Shown here piece after piece: positions 43,711-53,472 of a stretch of DNA of 64,000 nucleotides. How positions within the stretch are numbered: position 1 is the first letter of the stretch; each line of letters begins with the position of its first letter. The DNA lies in NCBI RefSeq assembly GCF_947500985.1, contig NZ_CANMTX010000001.1, positions 372,001 to 436,000 of the forward strand, in the 5' to 3' direction. Made by a program: the position numbers and the translations under genes. The notes beneath the pieces were generated by a model. The model was not told where the DNA came from and did no database searches. It saw nothing but the letters and a program-made list of their open reading frames with translations. The stretch comes from an uncultured Maribacter sp. Lineage in GTDB: Bacteria; Bacteroidota; Bacteroidia; Flavobacteriales; Flavobacteriaceae.

Positions 43711-45789
43711 ATGTATCTAGATACTCTTAAACTTTGGAACTTCAGAAAATATTCAACGTCTGACGGAGCAAAAACTATTTCAAAATCTAATCAAGGATTA
43801 TCTGTAGAATTTAATGATTCATTGAATGTATTAATTGGCGAAAATGACTCAGGAAAAACAGCTATAATTGATTCTATTAAGTATATTTTACGAACTAAAA
43901 GCTTAGACACTTTTTGGCTTGAGGATAGAGACTTTTATGATGAAGGCAAAGGAGTACGTAGAGAAGAACTAAGAATAGAATGTATTTTTAAAGATTTTAC
44001 GCCTGAAGAGGCTGGAAGTTTTATAGAATGGATTGGGTATGATGCCAAAAAAAAAATTGAACTAAAAATTTGGTTAACTGCAGTAAGAAAAAATCAGGCT
44101 ATCTATACTACTGTCAAAGCAGGCCATGATGATGAAGGAAAACAACTTGACGGAGAAGCTCGGGAAAATTTAAAAGCTATTTATCTCAAACCTTTACGTG
44201 ATGCTCTTGCCGAACTGACGCCTGGATATAGATCGAGATTAGCTCAAATACTAAAAGGTCATTCAATTTTTAAAGATAAGAAGGATTCGGACGGAAATAG
44301 AATTGAACATAAATTAGAAGAGAAAGTAAAAATTGCTAATGCCCAAGTTTCAGGTTATTTCGATATTAACAAAAATGAAAATGATGTAAATTTTGAAGGA
44401 AAAAAAATAACCAAAGAGATTAAAGAGTATTTAGATGCTTTTTCTTTTGATAATGTAATCAATAATCCGGAATTTTTCATGTCAAAGGGTGAGCTAAGCG
44501 AGATACTTAAAAACTTAAGTCTTGTCATTGAGTCAAATAAATCAGGATTAGGTTCGCTTAATAAACTCTATATGGCAGCTGAATTTTTATTACTTAATCA
44601 AGCGAATGACAGAGGATTGAAACTGGCTTTGATTGAGGAGATAGAGGCACATATTCATCCTCAAGCCCAATTGCAAGTTATTGAAGCTCTACAAAATAAA
44701 AAAACATACGATGGTCAACTAATCTTAACAACTCACAGTACTACGCTAACATCAAAAGTCAAATTAGAACACCTCATACTTTGCAGAGATAATAATGTTT
44801 TTCCTTTGGGAAAGGGAAAAACAATGTTGGAAGAAGGTGATTACAATTTTTTAGAACGTTTTCTAGATGATACAAAAGCTAATTTATTTTTCGCAAGAGG
44901 TTTAATTTTTGTTGAAGGTGATTCTGAAAATCTTTTAATACCTGCAATAGCTGAAATAATAGATCGCCCATTATATAAATTTGGTGTTTCAATTGTAAAT
45001 GTTGGAAGTATTGCTTTTTTAAGATATTCAAAAATATTTGAACGAAAAGACGGTAAAATACTAAACCTTCCAGTATCTATAGTCACTGATTTAGATGTTC
45101 CTTCTATTGAATATTACAATGATGATGATGTTACAATGAAATTAGTTTTCTATTTAGACGATTCTAATATTAAGGATTTTGAAGATTTGTCAAGCGATGT
45201 ATTGTTTAATGAAATGAAAGGTATTTACACATCTATTAACAATTTTTTTCAAGCTATAAATACAAATAAAGTTATCAAGAGATTTCCAAATGGTGTTAAA
45301 AGGAAGATAGAGGAAACAATTAGAAATTTCACTAAAGAAATTGACAAAGTAGATATAGATGAGCTTAAAAACAAAACACATAATGCAAAAACCAAAAAAT
45401 ATACAACGCAGAATATACAAGGGAACATCTCATCCAATTGGACATTAGAATATGACATAGCTCTTTCTGAAATTAGAGAGGTTTTGCATATATCTATTCT
45501 TGAAGCAAATATGCTTCAACAGGATAATAAACTTAGTCTTGACCAAATAGATGAAATAGAAATCCAAAAACAATCTGAAGATTATTTTGAAACAAATAAA
45601 TTAAAATCACGAGAACAGGTCGCCTATGATATTTTTAAACCTTTAAATGATAAGGAAGTTTCCAAGGCTATTGTTGCACAAAGACTCTCTTACAATTTAC
45701 TAAAAGGAGATTATAAAGATAAAATACTTAATTCCCCTGAGTTAGCATATTTAAGAGAAGCTATTTATCATGTAACAAAATCTGCCTAA
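43711..45789 (+). CDS. gajA: OLD-family ATPase-nuclease, GajA-like (Gabija-type defence)
   Basis: 692 residues. Walker A GENDSGKT lies at 43-50, Walker B with the OLD-type IEEIEAHIHPQ at about 305-320, and the H-loop TTHST at about 340. The C-terminal TOPRIM domain has FVEGDSENLL (about 399) and TDLDVPS (about 458), its metal-binding acidic residues. A long C-terminal extension (about 500-690) is helical. Class 2 OLD nucleases paired with a UvrD-like helicase form the Gabija anti-phage system. The protein is longer than the best-known Gabija GajA (under 600 residues). The last base of its TAA is the first base of the next ATG. Confidence 0.85.
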   Translation: MYLDTLKLWNFRKYSTSDGAKTISKSNQGLSVEFNDSLNVLIGENDSGKTAIIDSIKYILRTKSLDTFWLEDRDFYDEGKGVRREELRIECIFKDFTPEEAGSFIEWIGYDAKKKIELKIWLTAVRKNQAIYTTVKAGHDDEGKQLDGEARENLKAIYLKPLRDALAELTPGYRSRLAQILKGHSIFKDKKDSDGNRIEHKLEEKVKIANAQVSGYFDINKNENDVNFEGKKITKEIKEYLDAFSFDNVINNPEFFMSKGELSEILKNLSLVIESNKSGLGSLNKLYMAAEFLLLNQANDRGLKLALIEEIEAHIHPQAQLQVIEALQNKKTYDGQLILTTHSTTLTSKVKLEHLILCRDNNVFPLGKGKTMLEEGDYNFLERFLDDTKANLFFARGLIFVEGDSENLLIPAIAEIIDRPLYKFGVSIVNVGSIAFLRYSKIFERKDGKILNLPVSIVTDLDVPSIEYYNDDDVTMKLVFYLDDSNIKDFEDLSSDVLFNEMKGIYTSINNFFQAINTNKVIKRFPNGVKRKIEETIRNFTKEIDKVDIDELKNKTHNAKTKKYTTQNIQGNISSNWTLEYDIALSEIREVLHISILEANMLQQDNKLSLDQIDEIEIQKQSEDYFETNKLKSREQVAYDIFKPLNDKEVSKAIVAQRLSYNLLKGDYKDKILNSPELAYLREAIYHVTKSA

Positions 45790-47795
45790 TGGAAATAGTT
45801 AACCAAGAAATAGAAAATGCGGCTTTTGCTTTATTAAATGATAAGAATGCATTTTATGATGGCGATATATTGGACAAAAAAGGAGAGAGAATTGATGTTA
45901 TAAAATCATTTGAAAATGTAAATATAGTTGCCTGCCCTGGAAGTGGAAAAACTACCACGTTATTGGCCAAACTAATGATTTTGTCAAATAAAATGCCTTT
46001 TGATGACGGAAGAGGTATTTGTGTATTCACACATACAAATGTGGCAATTGATAAGATTAAGAAAGAACTAGGAACAAAAAGTGACATCTTATTCTCTTAT
46101 CCAAATTTTTTTGGCACTATTCAATCCTTTGTCAATAAATATTTAGCAATACCTAGCTATATCAATAAAAACGGTTTTCGACCAAATATTGATAATAATT
46201 CATATTATGAGGCTGTTAAAAGAAGTTATGAAAAAGGTGGCGCTATTTCTAGACATAAAATGTGGATTCTTGGACAAATAAATTCAAGATATAGCAACCT
46301 AGAACCATATGTTTTTCTTGGTAATATGCGATTCAAATTTGATGATTTTAATATAATATCTAAGGGAAATATTTTCGGAAATGCTTTTGAAGTCGACACG
46401 ACTAAAGACCATTATCAAAATATTAAAGCTTTTAAAGAAATGATATATAATTATGGTTATCTACCTTATGACGAGGCATATACAGAGGCCTACGACTACC
46501 TTAACCGTAATCCATCAATTATCGAAGCTATTGGCAAGCGATTTAAGTATGTGTTTGTTGATGAAATGCAAGATTCTGGAGCACATCAAATAGAAATTTT
46601 AGAAAAGTTATTTAAAAACAAGATAAACATTGTATATCAATGTTTTGGTGATGCAAATCAAGCGTTATATAATGATGGTAGAGATGAGGGTGTTTGGGCA
46701 CCAAAGCAAGAAAATTCAATCTATATTTCTAATACCAAAAGATTTTCTGATAATATATGTAATGTTATAAATACTCTAAGAATCAATTTCCATAATGAGC
46801 TGCCAAAAATCACATCGACTTCAATAAACGAATCGAAAACCCCGCATTTAATTGTATTTAAACATTCTAATGTAAAAAAAGTAATTGAAAAATTTGCTGA
46901 TATCATAGCTAAGGAGGAAGTTAAACAAGAGAATGGATTTTATGCAATTGGAAGAATTTCAAAGGTGCCTGGAAAGGGTCAAAACTCTATTAAAGCATAT
47001 TTCCCGGAGTTTGAGAGAAGCATTAAAAAGGAAAATAAAAACTATCAGGACTTAGAATCATATTTTGTTCTAAACCATAATTTATCTATAAAAAAAAGAG
47101 CAACTGCTATAATAAATTCAATGACAATGTTATTAGAATTAAATAATAAAAGAAACCCTAAAACAAAAAGAAAGTTTACGAAACGGACTTTTTTGAACTT
47201 TATAAAAAATATAGATGAATCTGAATATTTTAAGTTAAACTCAAATATTATAAAGTGGATTAAACTCTATGATTCAGGTTTAGAAATCGGAGAATTAAAA
47301 AAGAATTTAATACCTGAATACCTATTATTATTCAGAACAATTTGGAATTTAGAACTAGACGAAAATTTTGACTTTTTCACTGATAAAGCAGCAGAAATAA
47401 AAACTGACATACCGGAAGATTTAAACATAATTAAATTTCAAAAAAAAAATAGTCAAGGCCAAGAGAGAACAATACCAATTTCAGTTAACACAGTAAATGG
47501 GGAAAAGGGAAAAACACATTCCGCAACGCTATACTTAGAAACATTTATTCGAACCTATGATGTCCAAAAAGTTATAAGTTATTTAGCTGGTGATATAATT
47601 AAAGTTAAAAAGAAAGGAACAAACATTGGTCAAATCGTAGATAATTCAATTATAGCACCACTAAAATATACATTTGTTGGTGCTTCAAGACCTAAAAATT
47701 TATTGTGCGTTGCTGTAAGAAATGAAGTAATAACTCCAGAATTAAAAATTAAATTAGCTTCTAATGGTTGGGTAATTAATGATGAACTTTGTTAA
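45789..47795 (+). CDS. gajB: UvrD/Rep-like superfamily 1 helicase, GajB-like
   Basis: 668 residues. Helicase motifs: I at about 48-56 (CPGSGKTTT), Ia (CVFTHTNVAIDKI), II at about 255 (FVDEMQD), III (YQCFGDANQALY), IV-like (NTKRFSDNI), then near the C-terminus VNTVNGEKGKTHSATLYLE (motif V-like) and YTFVGASRPKNLLCVAV (motif VI). It is translationally coupled to the OLD gene. In Gabija, GajB binds or unwinds DNA ends and works with GajA against phage. Known GajB is near 500 residues; this one has an extra middle/C-terminal region. Confidence 0.85.
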   Translation: MEIVNQEIENAAFALLNDKNAFYDGDILDKKGERIDVIKSFENVNIVACPGSGKTTTLLAKLMILSNKMPFDDGRGICVFTHTNVAIDKIKKELGTKSDILFSYPNFFGTIQSFVNKYLAIPSYINKNGFRPNIDNNSYYEAVKRSYEKGGAISRHKMWILGQINSRYSNLEPYVFLGNMRFKFDDFNIISKGNIFGNAFEVDTTKDHYQNIKAFKEMIYNYGYLPYDEAYTEAYDYLNRNPSIIEAIGKRFKYVFVDEMQDSGAHQIEILEKLFKNKINIVYQCFGDANQALYNDGRDEGVWAPKQENSIYISNTKRFSDNICNVINTLRINFHNELPKITSTSINESKTPHLIVFKHSNVKKVIEKFADIIAKEEVKQENGFYAIGRISKVPGKGQNSIKAYFPEFERSIKKENKNYQDLESYFVLNHNLSIKKRATAIINSMTMLLELNNKRNPKTKRKFTKRTFLNFIKNIDESEYFKLNSNIIKWIKLYDSGLEIGELKKNLIPEYLLLFRTIWNLELDENFDFFTDKAAEIKTDIPEDLNIIKFQKKNSQGQERTIPISVNTVNGEKGKTHSATLYLETFIRTYDVQKVISYLAGDIIKVKKKGTNIGQIVDNSIIAPLKYTFVGASRPKNLLCVAVRNEVITPELKIKLASNGWVINDELC

Positions 47796-47955
47796 TTATG
47801 CTTTGCTTCTTTAAAACCCTTCATGAATTTTCAGATAAGGAAATTAAAGAATTTATTTAGCTGAATCTAGAAGTTACCCAAGCGACTTCAATTGGGTTTA
47901 TATACTAAATTTTATTTTTATAAAAAGTAATAAGTTTTATCATAATTAAAGAAAT

Positions 47956-48393
47956 ATGAAGTTAGTTGTAAACATTAAAAGACTCAACAAGGATTATTCT
48001 CAAGATTATGCTGACCAATATCATTTTGGTGAAGAGAGTAATAACAATATGAAAAGTCATTGGGGTTATACATACAGTGTTGAAAATGTAAACGAAATTT
48101 TAACTAAGGAAGATTCCGTTTATAACAAAACTGGAAAGTTAGAAAATGGCAAAAAAGTGTCAATAGATTTTAAAGAAATGTTCGTTATAGAAGCTTATTC
48201 TAATGACGAATTGTTAGCGGATTGGGCGGTATCAATGAAATTAATAGATGATACTCATAAAGTTTTTAAAAGAAAAAGAGGCATAACCTATTTTTATATT
48301 TATATAAATGATAGAGAAGACTTCGAACGTACAACGGATAGACTTTTTTGCTTAAATGAAAGTTTACCGAAGGAGTTGTTTAAAAAACAATAA
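47956..48393 (+). CDS. Unknown protein next to the Gabija-like pair
   Basis: 145 residues, no signal peptide or TM helix. It is rich in charged and aromatic residues (MKLVVNIKRLNKDYSQDYAD, HWGYTYSVENVNEILTK, FKRKRGITYFYIYINDRED). It is 160 bp after the helicase gene, on the same strand, in equally AT-rich sequence, before the convergent thiamine operon. I recognise no family. It could be an accessory or independent defence gene on the same inserted segment. Confidence 0.55.
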   Translation: MKLVVNIKRLNKDYSQDYADQYHFGEESNNNMKSHWGYTYSVENVNEILTKEDSVYNKTGKLENGKKVSIDFKEMFVIEAYSNDELLADWAVSMKLIDDTHKVFKRKRGITYFYIYINDREDFERTTDRLFCLNESLPKELFKKQ

Positions 48394-48418
48394 TTAGGCT
48401 ATTAGGTAATGATAGTTT

Positions 48419-49534
48419 TTAGTCTTGCCAATTATTAGCCCAATCTTTCCAAACCACATCTAAACCCTGACTTTTTAACATGGCGGTGATGTCCTCTGTT
48501 GGTCTTTCGTCTGATATTTCAAATTGCTCTAAAGATTCTGGTGCTACGGCATACCCACCAGGGTTGGTTTTAGACTCTGCGCTTATGGAGGTAATGCCCA
48601 AATTCACAATATTGTTCCTAAACAGCTCACTTTCACGCGTAGACATTGATAATTCTACATCTTCATCTAATAACCTGAAAGCACAGATGAGTTGTACCAA
48701 ATCTGGGTCGGTCATTTCAACCTTTGGTTCTAATCCGCCTGAATGGGGTCGTAATCTAGGAAAGGAGATGGAGTACTTCGTTTTCCAATATGTCTTCTGT
48801 AAATACTTTAAATGCAATGCCGTAAAAAAGCTATCTGCACGCCAATCTTCTAACCCAAACAATGCGCCTAATCCTATTTTGTGAATTCCGGCTTTGCCCA
48901 ATCGATCTGGAGTATCCAATCGAAAATCAAAATTCGATTTCTTGCCTTTTGGGTGGTGTTTTTTATATTCTTCCCTATGGTAGGTTTCTTGATATACCAA
49001 AACGGCATATAGTCCATTTTCAATTAACAGCTCATATTCATCTTGCAGCAAGGGTTGTACCTCTATAGTGATATTTGAAAATTTAGAACGAATTAACTGC
49101 AAGGCATTATTGAAGTAATCTACACCAACGGTTTTATTGGCTTCTCCTGTAACCAATAAAATATGGTCATAGCCTTTAGACTTTATATATGCTACTTCTT
49201 TTAAAATTTCAGCGTCGGTCAAGGTTCTACGTGGAATTTTATTGGTCATACTAAAACCGCAGTAGGTACAAATGTTCTGGCATTCGTTACTTAAATACAT
49301 GGGCGAATACATTTGTATGGTATTCCCAAAGCGTTTCTTGGTCAATTTGCGACTTAACTGCGCCATTTGCTCCAAATAGGGTTTGGCTGCAGGCGATATC
49401 AATGCTTTAAAATCTTCTAAATCTCGTTTTGTGTTACTTAATGCGCGTAACACATCGTGCTCTGTTTTAGAAAAAATACTGGCTAAGGTATCATCCCAAT
49501 TGTAAGTATCGAATAGGGTTTTGAAACTGCTCAT
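48419..49534 (-). CDS. thiH: 2-iminoacetate synthase (tyrosine lyase) ThiH
   Basis: 371 residues, typical length. The radical-SAM cluster CQNICTYC has Cys85, Cys89 and Cys92 (C-x3-C-x2-C), after the YLSNE lead-in. FPRLRPHSGG and the C-terminal region (ESKTNPGGY) are ThiH-like. With SAM it cleaves tyrosine to dehydroglycine for the thiazole ring. It is the last gene of the thiamine operon, 4 bp after thiG. Confidence 0.95.
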   Translation of the reverse strand: MSSFKTLFDTYNWDDTLASIFSKTEHDVLRALSNTKRDLEDFKALISPAAKPYLEQMAQLSRKLTKKRFGNTIQMYSPMYLSNECQNICTYCGFSMTNKIPRRTLTDAEILKEVAYIKSKGYDHILLVTGEANKTVGVDYFNNALQLIRSKFSNITIEVQPLLQDEYELLIENGLYAVLVYQETYHREEYKKHHPKGKKSNFDFRLDTPDRLGKAGIHKIGLGALFGLEDWRADSFFTALHLKYLQKTYWKTKYSISFPRLRPHSGGLEPKVEMTDPDLVQLICAFRLLDEDVELSMSTRESELFRNNIVNLGITSISAESKTNPGGYAVAPESLEQFEISDERPTEDITAMLKSQGLDVVWKDWANNWQD

Positions 49535-49538
49535 ACTT

Positions 49539-50303
49539 CTAATTCAAAAAACTGGTTAAGGGACTACTTGCTTCGGCTTTTTTATGCACTATAGGTGCCA
49601 GCTTCGCTTCAAAAGCCATTCTGCCCGCTGCTACCGCCATTTTAAATGCTTTACCCATCTCTACAGGGTTTTGAGAAACGGCAATGGCAGTATTCACCAA
49701 AACGGCATCTGCACCAAGCTCCATCGCAAAGGCTGCATGTGAAGGGGCACCAATACCTGCGTCTACAATTACGGGAACATTGCTTTGGTCGATGATGATC
49801 TCCAAAAACTCTTGTGTTTTTAATCCTTTGTTACTTCCTATGGGTGCGCCTAAAGGCATTACACACTGCACACCAACTTCCTCTAATCGTTTACATAGCA
49901 CAGGATCGGCATGTATATAGGGCATAACTACAAAACCTAATTTAACAAGCTCTTCCGCAGCCTTTAAAGTTTCTATGGGATCGGGAAGCAGATATTTTGG
50001 ATCGGGATGTATTTCTAATTTCACCCAATTGGTCTCTAAGGCTTCACGAGATAATTGAGCAGCAAAAACAGCTTCTTTTGCATTACGAACTCCCGATGTG
50101 TTGGGTAATAAATTAATGCGGGTATGGTCTAAATGGCTTAATATATCATCTTGAGCATCACCAACATCTACCCGTTTTAAAGCCACGGTCACCAATTCAC
50201 TCTCCGATGCTAGTATGGCTTCTTTCATTACTTGCGACGAGCTAAATTTTCCCGTTCCCGTAAACAACCTTGAATTAAACTTCTTATCTGCTATCTGTAA
50301 CAT
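49539..50303 (-). CDS. thiG: Thiazole synthase ThiG
   Basis: 254 residues. The motifs [64 protein letters not shown] (with the Schiff-base Lys in the KLE strand) and [20 protein letters not shown] cover the whole family. It joins DXP, dehydroglycine and ThiS-thiocarboxylate into the thiazole phosphate. It lies 1 bp from thiE and 4 bp from thiH, so it is in the same operon. Confidence 0.95.
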   Translation of the reverse strand: MLQIADKKFNSRLFTGTGKFSSSQVMKEAILASESELVTVALKRVDVGDAQDDILSHLDHTRINLLPNTSGVRNAKEAVFAAQLSREALETNWVKLEIHPDPKYLLPDPIETLKAAEELVKLGFVVMPYIHADPVLCKRLEEVGVQCVMPLGAPIGSNKGLKTQEFLEIIIDQSNVPVIVDAGIGAPSHAAFAMELGADAVLVNTAIAVSQNPVEMGKAFKMAVAAGRMAFEAKLAPIVHKKAEASSPLTSFLN

Positions 50304-50304
50304 C

Positions 50305-50958
50305 TTATTTTCTTTTTTCTTCGGATATCCAACGTTGTTCTACTACTTCGCCACCATTGATGCGTTTCTTAAAATCTGGAATGCTATTAAAATTGCGCGT
50401 TATTTCACCGGAAACTGCAATACCATGAATACCCGTTTTCATTAGTTCTAAAACATCATCTATAACAATACCACCTATGGCAATTACAGGAATAGCTGTT
50501 TTGAGTTCTTCGAGTATGGTCAAATAACCGTTGATGCCCAAAACGGGACTCAAATTCTTTTTGGTCTCGGTAAACCTAAAAGGTCCCAGACCTATATAAT
50601 CTACTTTTTTATGGATCAGTGTTTCACAATCTTCGAGCGTATTGGCGGTGCCACCAATGACTTGCCAAGAAGCCAGCTCTTTTCTTGCTTTAGTAGGGCA
50701 GGAGTCTAATTTACCTAAATGCACACCATCTGCTTTTACTGCAGCGGCAATTTTATAGTGATCGTTAATGATTAATAGTGCCTGAAACTTTGATGTTATT
50801 TCTCGTGCCTGTTGTGCGGTTTCAAGTACTACTTTTTCAGGCTGATTTTTTAAACGTAATTGCACCAATTCTACACCAGAAGAGCACGCTTTCTGAATAT
50901 TTTCTAAGTGTTCTTGCGGTGTACTGCCTTGTGATATATAATGTAATGTTGGTATCAT
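50305..50958 (-). CDS. thiE: Thiamine phosphate synthase ThiE
   Basis: 217 residues. All signature segments are present: [43 protein letters not shown] (phosphate loop) and PVIAIGGI. It couples HMP-PP and thiazole phosphate. It is 8 bp after the ThiE/TenI-like gene and 1 bp before thiG. The lone paralogue at 14682-15326 has lost several of these residues. Confidence 0.9.
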   Translation of the reverse strand: MIPTLHYISQGSTPQEHLENIQKACSSGVELVQLRLKNQPEKVVLETAQQAREITSKFQALLIINDHYKIAAAVKADGVHLGKLDSCPTKARKELASWQVIGGTANTLEDCETLIHKKVDYIGLGPFRFTETKKNLSPVLGINGYLTILEELKTAIPVIAIGGIVIDDVLELMKTGIHGIAVSGEITRNFNSIPDFKKRINGGEVVEQRWISEEKRK

Positions 50959-50966
50959 ATAAATGT

Positions 50967-51602
50967 TTACTTCATGCTATTTCTACTCGCTGTTTTCTTC
51001 TGTTCAATCCATGCTGCTTCATAGTGCTTTTTTAAGGCTACAAAGCTTTCAACAGGGTTTTCCATATTCCACACTCCGCCTAAAACTCCAATTCCCTTAA
51101 AACCGAGCTTTAATGTTTGTTGCAATGTTTTATCGGTGATACCGCCCATGCCTACGATCAACTTTTCACTTTGGTTGACGTTGAATCCTTTGCCTTCGTA
51201 GCCTTGTTTAGAGATAGAAGAAAAAACGGGACTCAGTAAATGATAGTCAAATTCAAATTCACAATCTTCTAATACCTCTGGATCGTGAAAAGAAGAACTT
51301 ATGGTCTTACCGTACATATCTAAACTTTTAAAATACTGTCCAGGATTGTTAATATGGTCTATTCTTTTTTGCTCTTGAAAATGAACCCCTTTTAAGTCAT
51401 ATTCATTGATCAATTCATGAAAAAGGTGTACTACAATTCTATTGTGATATTTGGTATCGATTGCATTTAAATAATCGCAATGTTCTTGATAGTCCTTCAA
51501 AGGTTTTCTTAAATGGTAATACGTCAAACCTTCTTGAAACAACTGATGTAGCAATTCAATTTCATTCGGGATATCTTTTTCTGGAGCTATTAATACGATC
51601 AT
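50967..51602 (-). CDS. Divergent ThiE/TenI-like protein of the thiamine operon
   Basis: 211 residues, with TIM-barrel features of the ThiE/TenI superfamily: YYHLRKPLKDY, NRIVVHLFHELINEYDLKGV, HFQE, DYHLLSPVFSSISKQGYEGK and VGMGGI. The phosphate loop SPVFSSISKQG differs from true ThiE. TenI is a thiazole tautomerase, and this operon position next to thiE and thiG fits that role better than a second synthase. Assignment by context and motif only. Confidence 0.7.
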   Translation of the reverse strand: MIVLIAPEKDIPNEIELLHQLFQEGLTYYHLRKPLKDYQEHCDYLNAIDTKYHNRIVVHLFHELINEYDLKGVHFQEQKRIDHINNPGQYFKSLDMYGKTISSSFHDPEVLEDCEFEFDYHLLSPVFSSISKQGYEGKGFNVNQSEKLIVGMGGITDKTLQQTLKLGFKGIGVLGGVWNMENPVESFVALKKHYEAAWIEQKKTASRNSMK

Positions 51603-51675
51603 TTTTGTGATTTAAGTATTGTAATGTAAATTCTTTTGCTTCATGTGGGTAATAGGGGAGAAGAAAGCCTGATTT

Positions 51676-51888
51676 TCAACCCCCTTGGGTAGCTCTAATG
51701 ACCAATACTTCATCGCTCTCGTTCAGTGTTTTAGTATGCCACTCTGTTTTGGTAATAATGTTCTCATTTACCGCTACGGCTATTCCGCTGGCAGAAATAT
51801 CCAAATCCTTAATGATTTCATCTAATGTAACGTTCGGCTTGAATAGGTGAGTGGTGTTGTTTACTTTAATGTGTATCATCTGTTTCAC
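51676..51888 (-). CDS. thiS: Sulfur carrier protein ThiS
   Basis: 70 residues, beta-grasp fold, ending in the required Gly-Gly (VIRATQGG). It carries the sulfur as a C-terminal thiocarboxylate to ThiG. It is the first gene of the operon, directly after the TPP riboswitch. In related genomes thiC usually follows; here only 73 bp separate thiS from the ThiE/TenI-like gene. Confidence 0.9.
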   Translation of the reverse strand: MKQMIHIKVNNTTHLFKPNVTLDEIIKDLDISASGIAVAVNENIITKTEWHTKTLNESDEVLVIRATQGG

Positions 51889-51981
51889 TAATTAATTGAA
51901 GCGTATTCGCTACTATATTTTTTGGTGTAAACAGAAAGAATAGAAAATGATAAAAGGAAAGTACAGGTTGTTGATCCTGAT

Positions 51982-52060
51982 AACTTTTCCCTACGTTGAT
52001 ATTAATCAAATCAGGTTCTAAGGATATTTCTCAAACTATGAAATAGCTACTCCTAAAGTT
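51982..52060 (-). ncRNA. TPP riboswitch (THI element)
   Basis: Read on the minus strand, the region carries TTGAGA followed by the diagnostic ACCTGATTTGATTAATATCA and CGTAGGGAAAAG, the conserved core of the thiamine-pyrophosphate aptamer. An AGGAGTAGC-type P1/P3 side lies upstream. It sits about 95 bp before thiS in the operon leader. A small hairpin from CAGG...CCTG (around 51963-51980) follows and may be part of the expression platform. Confidence 0.9.
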
Positions 52061-52315
52061 TACATGGCTAATTTAAGAATTTGAAGGGGAATGTGATTCT
52101 TAAAATGGAATAGTTTATTTTTTTTTCGAACAGACCAAGGTTAAGTAATGTAATTCAGTAATACATCAAAAGAAAGTTGAAGGTTCAATTACTGATATGT
52201 TCATGAGAATTCATTCAATTCATCCCAATTAAATTACAATTCGGTAATTCTCAATTTAATGTAATCTTAATTCCATATAGGTTTGCATCATCAATCAAAC
52301 GGACAGCATCGAAAC

Positions 52316-53365
52316 ATGGAACATGCCAAACCAAAGACCAGTAAGAAAAAACAAATTTTCAGAATCATATTATTTGCCAGTACCTTCATTTCTTTATGGT
52401 TTGTACCATGGATTTTAGTGAAAGCTTGGATTTTACCGTTACCGAATACGGTTCAAGAACAAGTAGATCAAACTTTAGGTTACGGATTTGACGGAGTCAT
52501 TGTATATTTAGATGAAGCCGGTAAGCCTCCGGCGTTTTATGGCGCTGGTTATCATAACACTGAAAATAAAATTCCAGTTAATCCAAAAGCACTTTTCAAA
52601 ATTGCCAGTATCAGTAAATTATACGATGCCGTAGCAATTACCAAATTAGTTTATGAGAACCGTTTATCGCTGGACAAAACTCTTGCCGATTACTTTCCTG
52701 AGCTTGTTGGACAAATTGAAAATGCAGAAAAGATCACCGTTAGAATGATGGTACAACATAGAAGCGGAATCCCTAATTTAACCGATACACCAAACTTCTG
52801 GAACGAGCCGCCAAAATCTAGTGAAGATGCTTTAGCTCTTATTTTGGGTAAGTCTGCTGATTTTGCACCCAATGCAGATTATGCCTATTCTAATACCAAT
52901 TATCTATTGCTTTCCATGCTTGTAGAAAAGGTAACGGGCAAACCTAATTTTCAGTTTATAAAGGAAAACATACTAGTACCCTTAAAACTTCATAATACTT
53001 ACGGCTCTATGGATGAAATAGACATGGCTGACTTAATGAGCGGCTATTATATTGGTGTTGAAAAGGATATTAAAACGACCGATTATCGCTCTATGATTGC
53101 TTCTGCCGAAGATGTGGGTATATTTCTAAGGGCTTTAAACGATGGCACTCTACTTACTGAAAAAGAGATGGAAATATATGCATCTATCTATGAATTTAAT
53201 CATGGCGGATTAATACCCGGTTACCAAAGTATGGCTGAATATCATAAGGATATTGACGCCGTAGTTGTTCAATTTATGAACACGACCGATTTTGAAGGCT
53301 ATCAATGGAATTTATTACAAATTACCCATAGCCGTGTGGTTAAAATATTACGTAAAGCCAAATAG
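52316..53365 (+). CDS. Membrane-anchored serine hydrolase, beta-lactamase class C family
   Basis: 349 residues from ATG 52316; a TTG at 52283 is less likely. A basic N-terminus and one TM helix (about 18-40) are followed by the S-x-x-K nucleophile motif in KIASISKLYDAV, the YSN motif in YAYSNTNY and a C-terminal NHGGLIPGYQSM in place of KTG. It belongs to the penicillin-binding-protein-like serine hydrolases and probably acts on peptides or esters in the periplasm. Its substrate is unknown. Confidence 0.8.
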   Translation: MEHAKPKTSKKKQIFRIILFASTFISLWFVPWILVKAWILPLPNTVQEQVDQTLGYGFDGVIVYLDEAGKPPAFYGAGYHNTENKIPVNPKALFKIASISKLYDAVAITKLVYENRLSLDKTLADYFPELVGQIENAEKITVRMMVQHRSGIPNLTDTPNFWNEPPKSSEDALALILGKSADFAPNADYAYSNTNYLLLSMLVEKVTGKPNFQFIKENILVPLKLHNTYGSMDEIDMADLMSGYYIGVEKDIKTTDYRSMIASAEDVGIFLRALNDGTLLTEKEMEIYASIYEFNHGGLIPGYQSMAEYHKDIDAVVVQFMNTTDFEGYQWNLLQITHSRVVKILRKAK

Positions 53366-53472
53366 CCATAATATATCATAACTAACTTAAAATTAAATAT
53401 ATACATACTAAAATCTGTAACAATTTTAGCATTTTATCGTCTTACAGTCAAATCATCAATCAATCAATCAAT

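Noticed and set aside
47798-47860. 20-codon frame after the helicase gene (MLCFFKTLHEF...)
   Set aside because: Too short to support as a gene; it may be chance or a remnant.
43711-48393. Prophage or integrative element around the defence genes
   Set aside because: No integrase, transposase, phage structural gene or flanking direct repeat is visible.
51603-51675. Remnant of thiC between thiS and the TenI-like gene
   Set aside because: The frame after the thiS stop stays open for about 24 codons, but I cannot match it to the ThiC C-terminus.
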